A stretch of 34,114 nt of DNA from Caulobacteraceae bacterium. GTDB lineage: Bacteria; Pseudomonadota; Alphaproteobacteria; Caulobacterales; Caulobacteraceae. The DNA lies in assembly GCA_025352085.1 (NCBI GenBank), contig JANXUA010000145.1, positions 1 to 34,114 on the forward strand. The letters are read 5' to 3'. Positions 16,817 to 24,692 of the stretch are shown here, piece by piece. Below the pieces are notes generated by a model. It searched no databases. It was not told the origin of the DNA and was given only the letters and a program-made list of their open reading frames with translations. Position 1 is the first letter of the stretch. Each line of letters starts with the position of its first letter. Position numbers and translations under genes: made by a program.

Positions 16817-18349
16817 GTGCAAAATAATCTTGCGGAACTCCACAAGCGTCGCGAACAGGCGCGGGCCGGCGGCGGCGCCAAGCGGATAGCCGCCCAGCAT
16901 GCCAAGGGCAAGCTGACCGCGCGCGAACGCCTGGACATATTGCTCGACGAGGGCTCGTTCGAGGAGTTCGACATGTTCGTCGAGCATCGCAGCCATGACT
17001 TTGGTATGGAAAAGCAGCGCGTGCCCGGCGATGGCGTGGTGACCGGCTGGGGTACGGTGAACGGTCGCGTCATCTACGTTTTCTCCAAGGATTTCACCGT
17101 CATAGGCGGCTCTCTTTCGAAGGCGCAGGCCGAAAAAATCGTCAAGGTCCAGGAAATGGCGGCGCGCAACGGCGCCCCGATCGTGGGCCTGTTCGACGCC
17201 GGCGGCGCGCGCATCCAGGAAGGCGTCGACTCGTTGGCCGGCTACGCCGACATCTTCCTGCAGAACGTCCTGTCCAGCGGCGTCATCCCGCAAATCAGCG
17301 TGATCATGGGCCCGTGCGCCGGTGGCGACGTCTATTCGCCGGCCATGACCGACTTCATCTTCATGGTGAAGGACACGTCCTACATGTACGTCACCGGTCC
17401 GGACGTGGTGAAGACGGTGATCAACGAGGACGTCAGCCATGAGGATCTCGGCGGCTATCGCGTGCACGCGCTCAAATCCGGAGTCGCGGACGGAGCCTAT
17501 GAGAATGATCTTGAAGCCCTGACCCAGGTTCGCCGATTGATCGATTTTCTGCCATCATCCAACCGGCAGGCGCCGCCGGTGCGCGAGAGCTTCGACATTC
17601 CCGACCGTGACGAGCGCTCGCTCGACACCCTGGTGCCGGCCAATCCGAACAAGCCCTACAATATGAAGGAACTGATCCTCAAGGTATCGGACGAGGCGGA
17701 TTTCTTCGAGATCTCGCCGGATTACGCCAAAAACATAATCATTGGGTTCGCGCGCATGGACGGCGAGCCTGTCGGCATTGTCGCCAACCAGCCGCAGGTT
17801 TTGGCCGGGGTGCTGGATATTGATTCGTCGCGCAAGGCCGCCCGGTTCGTGCGGTTCTGCGACGCTTTCGGCATACCGATCATCACCTTGGTCGACGTGC
17901 CGGGCTTCATGCCCGGCACCAAGCAGGAGCAGGGCGGCCTGATCAAGCACGGCGCGAAGCTTCTGTTCGCTTATGCCGAAGCGACGGTGCCGAAAATCAC
18001 CGTGATCACCCGCAAGGCCTATGGCGGGGCCTTTGACGTGATGAGTTCGAAGAACATTCGCGGCGATTTCAACTACGCGTGGCCGACCGCCGAAATCGCG
18101 GTGATGGGTCCCAAACAGGCGGTGGAAATCATCTTTCGCAATGAGCTGGGCGATCCTGAGAAGCTCGCCGCCCGCGAGGCCGAATACAAAGCCCACTTCG
18201 CCAGCCCGTTCGTGGCTGCTTCACGCGGCTACATTGACGACATCATCATGCCGCACGGCACCCGGCGCCGGATCGTGCGGGCGCTGAAGAGCCTGAAGGG
18301 AAAAGAACTCAAGAACCCGTGGAAAAAACACGATAATATTCCACTCTAG
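16817..18349 (+). CDS. pccB: Propionyl-CoA carboxylase beta subunit
   Basis: The 510-residue protein is the carboxyltransferase subunit that moves carboxybiotin CO2 onto propionyl-CoA to give methylmalonyl-CoA. Landmarks are [39 protein letters not shown], the acyl-CoA/oxyanion segment [19 protein letters not shown], and the biotin-side [13 protein letters not shown] near the C-terminus. The start is GTG at 16817 ([20 protein letters not shown]), which gives the usual family length and has AGGGTG nine bases upstream. GTG at 16805 would add four residues. The biotinylated partner pccA lies 560 bases downstream, with msrB between them on the opposite strand. The stop overlaps the msrB stop (CTAG). 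Confidence 0.95.
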   Translation: MQNNLAELHKRREQARAGGGAKRIAAQHAKGKLTARERLDILLDEGSFEEFDMFVEHRSHDFGMEKQRVPGDGVVTGWGTVNGRVIYVFSKDFTVIGGSLSKAQAEKIVKVQEMAARNGAPIVGLFDAGGARIQEGVDSLAGYADIFLQNVLSSGVIPQISVIMGPCAGGDVYSPAMTDFIFMVKDTSYMYVTGPDVVKTVINEDVSHEDLGGYRVHALKSGVADGAYENDLEALTQVRRLIDFLPSSNRQAPPVRESFDIPDRDERSLDTLVPANPNKPYNMKELILKVSDEADFFEISPDYAKNIIIGFARMDGEPVGIVANQPQVLAGVLDIDSSRKAARFVRFCDAFGIPIITLVDVPGFMPGTKQEQGGLIKHGAKLLFAYAEATVPKITVITRKAYGGAFDVMSSKNIRGDFNYAWPTAEIAVMGPKQAVEIIFRNELGDPEKLAAREAEYKAHFASPFVAASRGYIDDIIMPHGTRRRIVRALKSLKGKELKNPWKKHDNIPL

Positions 18350-18810
18350 TCCATATAGTCACCCCGTCCCAGCGGATCGGGCATGGCCTCGCCGTTCGCC
18401 ACAAAGCTTAGGCTCACCGAATTGATGCAATAGCGATTGCGCGTCGGCGGCGGGCCGTCGGGGAAAAGATGGCCTTGATGCGAACCGCACCGCGCGCAGC
18501 GGGTCTCGATGCGGATCATACCGTGGCTGTCGTCGCGCACTTCGACGACGTGTGTCGGGTCGAACGGGGCGAAGAAGCTCGGCCAGCCGGTGCCGCTCTC
18601 GAATTTCGTCTTGGCGCGAAACAGGGGCAACCCGCACAGACGGCAGCAATAGGCGCCGTCCTGTTTGTTATCCAGGAGGCCGCCGCAGAACGGGGCCTCC
18701 GTGCCGTGATGCAAAAGCACATCGCGCTCCTCGCGCGTGAGATTCACCTCCAACCGCGCGCGTTCGTCCTCATTGGGTGCGGTCAGGTCAAAACCGGTGG
18801 TGCTGGACAT
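18346..18810 (-). CDS. msrB: Peptide-methionine (R)-S-oxide reductase MsrB
   Basis: The 154-residue enzyme reduces the R form of methionine sulfoxide in proteins. GTGWPSFF lies at 73-80. The zinc-binding cysteine pairs are C56/C59 and C105/C108. The catalytic cysteine is C128 in RYCINSVSL. An extra cysteine, C55, next to C56 may be a resolving residue or may be neutral. No signal peptide is visible, so it is probably cytoplasmic. It sits on the opposite strand between pccB and pccA. Its stop overlaps that of pccB, and its start is divergent from pccA across 99 bases. Confidence 0.95.
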   Translation of the reverse strand: MSSTTGFDLTAPNEDERARLEVNLTREERDVLLHHGTEAPFCGGLLDNKQDGAYCCRLCGLPLFRAKTKFESGTGWPSFFAPFDPTHVVEVRDDSHGMIRIETRCARCGSHQGHLFPDGPPPTRNRYCINSVSLSFVANGEAMPDPLGRGDYMD

Positions 18811-18909
18811 GGCGATCCTTCTGGGGGGTTACGCTCGGGCAAGGTTGTCAAGGCGCGCGGGCGCGTCTAACCCCTCAGATATAGTGTGAACTCGGACGGC
18901 CCCAAGCGA

Positions 18910-20907
18910 ATGTTCTCGAAAATCCTGATCGCCAATCGCGGCGAAATCGCGGTGCGGATCATCAAGACCTGTCGGCGGATGGGGATCGCCGCCGTGGTGG
19001 TCTATTCCGAAGCGGACGCCGATTCCCTGGCTGTGGAGATGGCCGACGAGGCCGTACTGATTGGTCCGCCGCCGGCGGCGCAGTCCTATCTGCTGGGTGA
19101 CAAGATCATCGCGGTGGCTCTGCAAACGGGCGCCCAAGCCATCCATCCTGGGTTTGGCTTCCTATCGGAAAACGCGGGTTTCGCCCGGGCGTGCGCCGAG
19201 GCCGGCGTTGTCTTCGTCGGCCCCAATCCGCACGCCATCGACGCCATGGGCGACAAGATTCAGTCGAAGAAATTCGCTGCCGCCGCGAACGTCACCGTGG
19301 TCCCAGGACATGTCGGTGAGATCGACGATACGGCGCACGCCGTCCGCATCTCCAAAGAGATTGGCTATCCGGTGATGATCAAGGCTTCGGCCGGCGGTGG
19401 CGGCAAGGGCATCCGCGTCGCCTGGAGCCGTCGGGACGTCGAGGAGGGCTTTTCCGCCGTCCGCGCCGAAGCCAAGGGCGCCTTTGGCGACGACCGCATC
19501 TTCATCGAAAAGTTTATCGAAAGCCCGCGCCATATCGAGATCCAGGTGCTGGGCGACAAACATGGTCATGTCGTCCATCTGTTCGAGCGCGAATGCTCGA
19601 TCCAGCGACGCAACCAGAAGGTGATCGAAGAGGCGCCGTCGCCCCTGCTCGACGAGGCCACCCGCGCGGCCATGGGCGCCCAGGCCGTGGCGCTGGCCAA
19701 GGCGGTGAATTACGATTCCGCCGGCACGGTGGAGTTCGTCGCCGGACAGGATAAGTCGTTCTATTTTCTGGAGATGAACACCCGTCTTCAGGTCGAGCAT
19801 CCGGTCACCGAATTGATCACCGGCGTCGATCTGGTCGAACAGATGATCCGCTCCGCTGCCGGCGAGGTGATGGCATTCGGACAGAAGGATTTGAAAATCA
19901 ACGGCTGGGCGATGGAAAGCCGCATCTACGCCGAAGATCCCTACCGCAAATTCCTGCCTTCGATCGGCCGGCTGGTCCGCTACGCGCCGCCAGCGGAAGG
20001 CCAACAGGGCGACGGCGTCGTGCGCAACGACACCGGCGTGCGCGAAGGCGACGAAATCTCGATGTTCTACGATCCGATGATCGCCAAACTGTCGACCTGG
20101 GCGCCGACTCGCGCCGATGCGATCACCGGCATGGCGCGGGCCTTGGAGGATTTCCACATTGAGGGCCTGGGCCACAATACACCGTTCCTGTCGGCGGTGA
20201 TGGATCAGGATCGTTTCCGGTCCGGGGTGCTGTCGACCAACTATATCAAAGATGAATTCCCCGAGGGATTTCAAGGACTCGCGGCGACATCATTGCAGAT
20301 CGATATCGCCACGGCGGTCGCCGTCGCCATGCACCGCGCCATCACCACGCGCGCGCGCCGGGCCGGAAATGGCCTTCTGCCGCCGGCGCGAACCGACTGG
20401 GTCGCGGTCGTCGGCCCGACGCGTCGCCCGGTGCGCGTCGCGGAGGCGGATACCGGCTTGGCGATTGAACTGGTCGACGAGGGCCGTGTCTTGAGTCTCG
20501 AGGCGATTGACTGGCGCCCCGGCGCGCCGTTGTTTCGGGGACGCCTGGATGGCCTGGCCTTCACCGTCACGGCCGCGCCGGCCGACGAAGGCTTCGTGAT
20601 CCGTCACCGCGCCAGCGTTCTGAAGGCCCTGGTTTTGAGCCCGACCTCGGCCGACCTGCATGAACGCCTGCCCGCCAAGACCCCGCCGGACACTTCGCGC
20701 CTCGTCGTCTCACCCATGCCCGGCCTGGTGATCTCCGCCGATGCGGTGCAAGGCGAAGAGGTCAAGGAAGGCCAGGTCCTGTTCGTGATCGAGGCGATGA
20801 AAATGCAGAATATCCTGCGCGCCGAACGCGACGGAGTGCTCAAGACTGTTTCCGCTAAGGCCGGCGACAGCGTGGCGGCCGATGACGTGCTGGCGGAGTT
20901 CAGCTGA
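18910..20907 (+). CDS. pccA: Propionyl-CoA carboxylase alpha (biotin) subunit
   Basis: The 665-residue protein combines biotin carboxylase and biotin carrier domains. It starts MFSKILIANRGEIAVRII. The ATP-grasp glycine loop GGGGKG lies at 162-167, and the biotin-carboxylase motif EMNTRLQVEHPVTE follows. The biotin attachment motif is EAMKM, with Lys631 near the C-terminus. It uses ATP and bicarbonate to carboxylate biotin, which PccB then uses on propionyl-CoA. A GTG at 18886 is also in frame; ATG 18910 gives the family-typical N-terminus. A DUF805 gene follows five bases after the stop. Confidence 0.95.
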   Translation: MFSKILIANRGEIAVRIIKTCRRMGIAAVVVYSEADADSLAVEMADEAVLIGPPPAAQSYLLGDKIIAVALQTGAQAIHPGFGFLSENAGFARACAEAGVVFVGPNPHAIDAMGDKIQSKKFAAAANVTVVPGHVGEIDDTAHAVRISKEIGYPVMIKASAGGGGKGIRVAWSRRDVEEGFSAVRAEAKGAFGDDRIFIEKFIESPRHIEIQVLGDKHGHVVHLFERECSIQRRNQKVIEEAPSPLLDEATRAAMGAQAVALAKAVNYDSAGTVEFVAGQDKSFYFLEMNTRLQVEHPVTELITGVDLVEQMIRSAAGEVMAFGQKDLKINGWAMESRIYAEDPYRKFLPSIGRLVRYAPPAEGQQGDGVVRNDTGVREGDEISMFYDPMIAKLSTWAPTRADAITGMARALEDFHIEGLGHNTPFLSAVMDQDRFRSGVLSTNYIKDEFPEGFQGLAATSLQIDIATAVAVAMHRAITTRARRAGNGLLPPARTDWVAVVGPTRRPVRVAEADTGLAIELVDEGRVLSLEAIDWRPGAPLFRGRLDGLAFTVTAAPADEGFVIRHRASVLKALVLSPTSADLHERLPAKTPPDTSRLVVSPMPGLVISADAVQGEEVKEGQVLFVIEAMKMQNILRAERDGVLKTVSAKAGDSVAADDVLAEFS

Positions 20908-20912
20908 CGACC

Positions 20913-21353
20913 TTGCCTGAGACGGGAACCATCCGGACGAGCCTCGTCCATCTCCTGTTCGGTTTCACGGGCCGAATTGGCCGGGCGGCCTATGGCCTTG
21001 GAACAGTCTTCAACGTCGTCTGCCCGATTTTGGCCGGTGTGGCGGCGGCGCCGACCTTCGATGCCTATTTCAATGCCTTCGCGGCGTCGGAGTCGTCGGT
21101 TCCGATTGAGGTTGCGGCCCATCTGGCCGTGATGCTGATCGGCGTCTTGGTCGGGCTCTTGGTCCTGATGGTATTCGTATGGTCAATCTTGGCCGTGCAC
21201 GTGAAACGCTGGCATGATCGCGACAAGACTTGGCTGTGGATCTTCGTCGGTCTTGTCCCACTCATTGGTCCTTTGTGGTTGATTACTGAATGCGGGTTTA
21301 TGCCCGGAAAGGCGAGAGCCGACCGATTTGGGCCGGCGCCGCCTCCATTCTAG
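20913..21353 (+). CDS. DUF805 family membrane protein (first copy)
   Basis: The 146-residue protein has the DUF805 pattern: LLFGFTGRIGRAAYGLG at the start, KRWHDRDKTWLW in the centre, and a C-terminal GFMPGKARADRFGP. About three hydrophobic segments are visible, so it is probably an inner-membrane protein. DUF805 function is unknown. The only plausible start is TTG at 20913, five bases after the pccA stop, without a clear ribosome-binding site; translation may depend on pccA. A second DUF805 gene lies 418 bases downstream. Confidence 0.8.
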   Translation: MPETGTIRTSLVHLLFGFTGRIGRAAYGLGTVFNVVCPILAGVAAAPTFDAYFNAFAASESSVPIEVAAHLAVMLIGVLVGLLVLMVFVWSILAVHVKRWHDRDKTWLWIFVGLVPLIGPLWLITECGFMPGKARADRFGPAPPPF

Positions 21354-21554
21354 ACGTTCCCCCGCCGTTGATTTGATGGTTTCCAACGGGCGTCCGCGCA
21401 GACCTTGAGTCGGTCTTTGGTCTCAACTCTCCATCGACCACCGTAAAGACAACCGGGTGGCGAGAATTAAAGAAATTTTACAATCGTCTGAGTTATATTC
21501 AACCGAAAAATTTACAATTGAGAAACAATGGCCACAAATGCCACGGAATAGTAG

Positions 21555-21577
21555 AAAATATTTACAGTGAATATTTT
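21555..21577. promoter_or_regulatory. AT-rich inverted repeat, candidate operator
   Basis: The two perfect eight-base arms AAAATATT and AATATTTT flank TACAGTG. It lies among the TTTACA repeats, about 200 bases upstream of the second DUF805 gene. Confidence 0.45.
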
Positions 21578-21581
21578 AGAA

Positions 21582-21707
21582 ATGGTCATCGATCCTGAGT
21601 TCGAAGCGTCGATCAGTGCGTTTTTGGTGCAACCAGATCACACTTATTTACGTTTACACGGTCGAATTTACATTCAACGTCATTCACCGCGCGAGAAAAT
21701 TGCGTAA
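21582..21707 (+). CDS. Possible small protein (41 aa), unsupported
   Basis: An ATG-started frame of 41 codons encodes a short, slightly basic sequence beginning MVIDPEFEAS and ending HSPREKIA. It has no signal peptide or membrane segment, and I see no ribosome-binding site before it. It sits inside the AT-rich gap. It could be a real small gene, a remnant of a larger one, or chance. Confidence 0.2.
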   Translation: MVIDPEFEASISAFLVQPDHTYLRLHGRIYIQRHSPREKIA

Positions 21708-21771
21708 GATTGGAAGCTGAAGCGGCGGTCAGGTCCGTCGGAATGGGTTTCATAAGGAGGGTGAGCAAGCC

Positions 21772-22233
21772 ATGCCTTTAGCGCAACTCTTGTTCAGCTT
21801 TGAGGGACGGATCGGCCGGGGTCCATTTTGGCTTGGCACCGTCCTGGTGTGGGTCGGCTACGGTTTGGCGTTCACCGCGTTCAACGGGCTGGGTGGTTTC
21901 AGCGTCGATCTCTTTCATCCGATCAACGGGGCTGACTCGAAGAATGTGTTCCTCGAGTCGATGGGATTCGCCGCCGTGCTGATCTGTGTCGCGTTCATCG
22001 TTCGCATTGACCTGGCCTTGCAGATCAAGCGTTGGCACGACCGCGCTAAATCGGCTTGGTGGGTGTTGATCTGCATGTTTCCGGTCCTCGGTGTCCTGGC
22101 GGCCCTCATCGAATGTGGTCTGTTGCCCGGCGACGCCGGACCCAATCGCTTCGGCAAACCGGATGACGCCGCGCGCGGGCCAGCCGTCATCGGTCATCGC
22201 TTGATCGCGGGCGGGGGTGGCGCGGCCGGTTAG
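21772..22233 (+). CDS. DUF805 family membrane protein (second copy)
   Basis: The 153-residue protein resembles the first DUF805 protein: LLFSFEGRIGRGPFWLG at the start, KRWHDRAKSAWWVL in the centre, and GPNRFGKPD near the end. At least three hydrophobic segments suggest an inner-membrane location. The last 25 residues (ARGPAVIGHRLIAGGGG) are an unrelated tail. The ribosome-binding site AAGGAGG is strong, in contrast to the first copy. The AT-rich upstream gap suggests its own regulated promoter. Confidence 0.85.
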   Translation: MPLAQLLFSFEGRIGRGPFWLGTVLVWVGYGLAFTAFNGLGGFSVDLFHPINGADSKNVFLESMGFAAVLICVAFIVRIDLALQIKRWHDRAKSAWWVLICMFPVLGVLAALIECGLLPGDAGPNRFGKPDDAARGPAVIGHRLIAGGGGAAG

Positions 22234-22367
22234 GCGCGCGCCGACCGACAGAAGGCCCTTGGTGCGCGGACGGCCGCGCATGGATTTACGCGTCCGTCCG
22301 CAGCTCCGGACGCTTCCGCCAAACTGAACAACAGGATATGCCGGGCTCTCGCGCAACGGAGCCCCGT

Positions 22368-23852
22368 ATGAAAATCGAATTTGTCGCCCAGGACGCCCCC
22401 GCGGGTAAGACCTGCGCCGTGGCCGTGATCGTATTTGAAAAAGGTGGCATGTCACAGGCCGCCGAGGCGCTCGACAAGGCGTCGGGCGGGGCGGTCAAGC
22501 GGGCGATCGCCGGCGGACGGTTCGCCGGACAAATGGGACAGGTTCTCGACCTGATCGCCCTGCACGGCGTCGACGCGGCCAGAGCGGTCATCGTCGGTTG
22601 CGGCGTCAAGGACGATTTCGACGCCAAGGTCATGGAAACGGCCGCGGCGCACGCCTATCAAGCCGTCAAGGCCAGCGGCGTCGATACGCTGATTGTGCGA
22701 TTGCCAGGCGCCCCGGCGGAGGTTTCCGCCCGCGCCGCGTTCGGCGTGCGGCTGGCGGCCTATCGGTTCGACAAATACCGCACCACCGAGAAGCCGGACA
22801 AGAAACCGTCGGTGACCAAGGTCAAGATCGCCGTGGATGATCCCAAGGTGGCGGCCAAAGCGTTCAAGGCCGACAGCGGCCTGGCGGACGCCATCCTGTT
22901 CGCCCGCGATCTCGTCTCCGAGCCGGCCAACATCCTCTATCCGGAGGAATTCGCCCGCCGGGTCAAGGCCCTGACCAAGCTTGGGCTGGAAGTGGAGATC
23001 CTCGGCGAAAAGGAAATGAAGAAACTGGGCATGGGGGCCCTTCTGGGCGTCGGCCAGGGCAGCGTGCGCGAAACCCAGTTGGCGGTCATCCAGTGGAAGG
23101 GCGCCAAGGACCCCGCCGCCCAACCGATCGCCTTCGTTGGCAAAGGTGTGTGTTTCGACACCGGCGGCATCAGCCTCAAGAGTCCGGACGGCATGGAAGA
23201 GATGATCACCGACATGGGCGGCGCGGCGGCCGTCAGCGGCGCGATGTACGCCCTGGCCGCGCGCAAGGCCAAGGTCAACGCGGTCGGCATTCTGGGCCTG
23301 GTGGAAAACATGCCCGACGGCAACGCCCAGCGCCCCGGCGATGTGGTCACCACCATGTCCGGCCAGACTGTCGAGGTGATCAACACCGACGCCGAGGGTC
23401 GGCTCGTTCTTGCCGACGCCCTCTGGTATTGTCAGCAGCGGTTCAAGCCGAAATTCATGATCGATCTGGCGACCCTGACCGGCGCGATCATCATTTCGCT
23501 TGGCAAGGACCTCGGCGGTCTGTTCTCCAACGACGACAAACTGGCCGACAATCTGCTGGCCGCGTCCAGAGCCAGCGGCGACATCCTGTGGCGTATGCCC
23601 ATGCCGGCGCAATACGACAAGAATATCGACAGCGCCGTCGCCGATATGAAGAACGTCGGCCCGCGCTATGGCGGATCGATCACCGCCGCCCTGTTCATCC
23701 AGCGGTTCGTAAACAAATTGCCGTGGGCGCATCTGGATATCGCCTCGACAGCGTGGAAGCCCAACTCCACCGTGCCGACCATCCCCAGCGGCGCGACCGG
23801 TTTTGGCGTGCGTCTGCTCGACCGCCTGGTAGCCGATTGTTACGAGGGCTGA
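22368..23852 (+). CDS. pepA: Leucyl aminopeptidase (M17 family)
   Basis: The 494-residue enzyme removes N-terminal amino acids from peptides using two metal ions. The signature NTDAEGRL lies at 339-346. The metal and substrate segment VGKGVCFDTGGISLK lies about 80 residues earlier, with MITDMGGAAAVSGAMYAL just after it. The start is ATG at 22368 (MKIEFVAQDAP). An in-frame ATG at 22338 would add ten residues and would span a hairpin (GGGCTC/GAGCCC), so it is less likely. In E. coli PepA also binds DNA; I cannot tell if this one does. holC follows 13 bases downstream, a common pairing. Confidence 0.96.
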   Translation: MKIEFVAQDAPAGKTCAVAVIVFEKGGMSQAAEALDKASGGAVKRAIAGGRFAGQMGQVLDLIALHGVDAARAVIVGCGVKDDFDAKVMETAAAHAYQAVKASGVDTLIVRLPGAPAEVSARAAFGVRLAAYRFDKYRTTEKPDKKPSVTKVKIAVDDPKVAAKAFKADSGLADAILFARDLVSEPANILYPEEFARRVKALTKLGLEVEILGEKEMKKLGMGALLGVGQGSVRETQLAVIQWKGAKDPAAQPIAFVGKGVCFDTGGISLKSPDGMEEMITDMGGAAAVSGAMYALAARKAKVNAVGILGLVENMPDGNAQRPGDVVTTMSGQTVEVINTDAEGRLVLADALWYCQQRFKPKFMIDLATLTGAIIISLGKDLGGLFSNDDKLADNLLAASRASGDILWRMPMPAQYDKNIDSAVADMKNVGPRYGGSITAALFIQRFVNKLPWAHLDIASTAWKPNSTVPTIPSGATGFGVRLLDRLVADCYEG

Positions 23853-23865
23853 GGGTGCGAACCGC

Positions 23866-24324
23866 ATGAGCGAGACGTCCGGTGAGGTCTGGTTCTATCA
23901 TCTTGAGCGGGCGAGCCTAGAGCAAGTTCTGCCTGAACTTCTTGAAAAGACCCTGGCGCGCGGCTGGCGCGCACTGGTGCGAACCGGCGACGCCGAGCAG
24001 CGCGCCCGACTCGACGCCTGGCTGTGGACCTTTCGGGACGAGAGTTTCCTGCCGCACGGCATGGCCGGCGAAGCGACGGCGGACCGTCAGCCCATCCTGC
24101 TCACGGGCGGCGAGGAGAACGTGAACGGCGCGCAGGCTCTGTTCGTTCTGGACGAAGCGCCGGCGGATATCTCAGGCTTTGCCCGCACCATCGTTGTGTT
24201 CGACGGCCACGACGAAGCCGCCCTGGCGCGCGCTCGCGGGTATTGGAAAACCTACAAAGCCGCGAAGCTGGACGTCGCCTATTGGAAACAGGGCGAGACG
24301 CGGGGGTGGGAGCGGCAGGGCTAA
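23866..24324 (+). CDS. holC: DNA polymerase III subunit chi
   Basis: The 152-residue protein matches HolC: EVWFYHLERASLEQVLPELLEK at the start, RGWRALVRTGDAEQRARLDAWLWTF, DESFLPHG, and a C-terminal KAAKLDVAYWKQGETRGWE. Chi is part of the clamp-loader complex and connects it to single-stranded DNA-binding protein during replication. The ssb gene lies about 9.3 kb away in the same window. It follows pepA closely on the same strand and is convergent with the small secreted-protein gene. Confidence 0.93.
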   Translation: MSETSGEVWFYHLERASLEQVLPELLEKTLARGWRALVRTGDAEQRARLDAWLWTFRDESFLPHGMAGEATADRQPILLTGGEENVNGAQALFVLDEAPADISGFARTIVVFDGHDEAALARARGYWKTYKAAKLDVAYWKQGETRGWERQG

Positions 24325-24335
24325 GGACCAGCGAG

Positions 24336-24692
24336 TCACGGCCTCGGTCGCAAAACCAGACGCCGCGCATCCATCACCTCGACCTCTTGCATTCGGCCTG
24401 GCCGCCCCGGCGCGAGGGCGCAGACCTTGAAATTTCCGTAGATGACAGTGCTCCAATCGGCGTCAGGATTTTTGCCGTCCCAGAGCTTGCGGACCGACGC
24501 GGGCAATTGATCAAAGGCCTCGTCCTGCTGGGCGACGCCCAAAATCCTGCGGGTTCCGACGACCCAGATTCGCACCGTTGGCCTCCCATTCCACAGCGCC
24601 ATACGTCCGTGCACCGTGCGGCACGCTGGTGAGGTATGTGGCGGCGCGGCGGTAAGCAAAATAGCCATTGCGGCGACGAACGCGGGAATCAT
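24336..24692 (-). CDS. Small secreted protein, unknown function
   Basis: The 118-residue protein begins [17 protein letters not shown], a likely signal peptide. The mature part contains CRTVHGRMALWNGRPTVRIW, a segment with GTRRILGV, a conserved-looking DADWSTVIYGNFKVC and a C-terminal VEVMDARRLVLR. Two cysteines could pair. I recognise the HGR..LWNG..RIW..GT pattern from uncharacterised secreted proteins of alphaproteobacteria but cannot name a function. ATG overlaps the stop of the upstream ABC-F gene (ATGA), so it is probably translated with it. Confidence 0.75.
   Translation of the reverse strand: MIPAFVAAMAILLTAAPPHTSPACRTVHGRMALWNGRPTVRIWVVGTRRILGVAQQDEAFDQLPASVRKLWDGKNPDADWSTVIYGNFKVCALAPGRPGRMQEVEVMDARRLVLRPRP

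Larger units (their letters stand above)
21354..21771. other. AT-rich intergenic island between the DUF805 genes
   Basis: This 418-base gap is unlike the rest of the window: bases 21461-21580 are 29% GC by my hand count, against clearly GC-rich flanks. TTTACA occurs five times on the plus strand (21477, 21511, 21561, 21653, 21667) and TTTACG once (21647). A perfect inverted repeat AAAATATT / AATATTTT with a seven-base TACAGTG centre lies at 21555-21577. TTAA-N7-TTAC at 21467-21481 resembles a CtrA box. A short hairpin (CCGTTG / CAACGG, 21367-21391) follows the first DUF805 stop. A 41-codon ORF (21582-21707) begins in the region. An AAGGAGG ribosome-binding site at 21754-21760 serves the second DUF805 gene. 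Confidence 0.75.

Noticed and set aside
22338-22367. ATG 22338 as the pepA start
   Set aside because: It adds ten residues not typical of the family and spans a GGGCTC/GAGCCC hairpin; ATG 22368 fits better.
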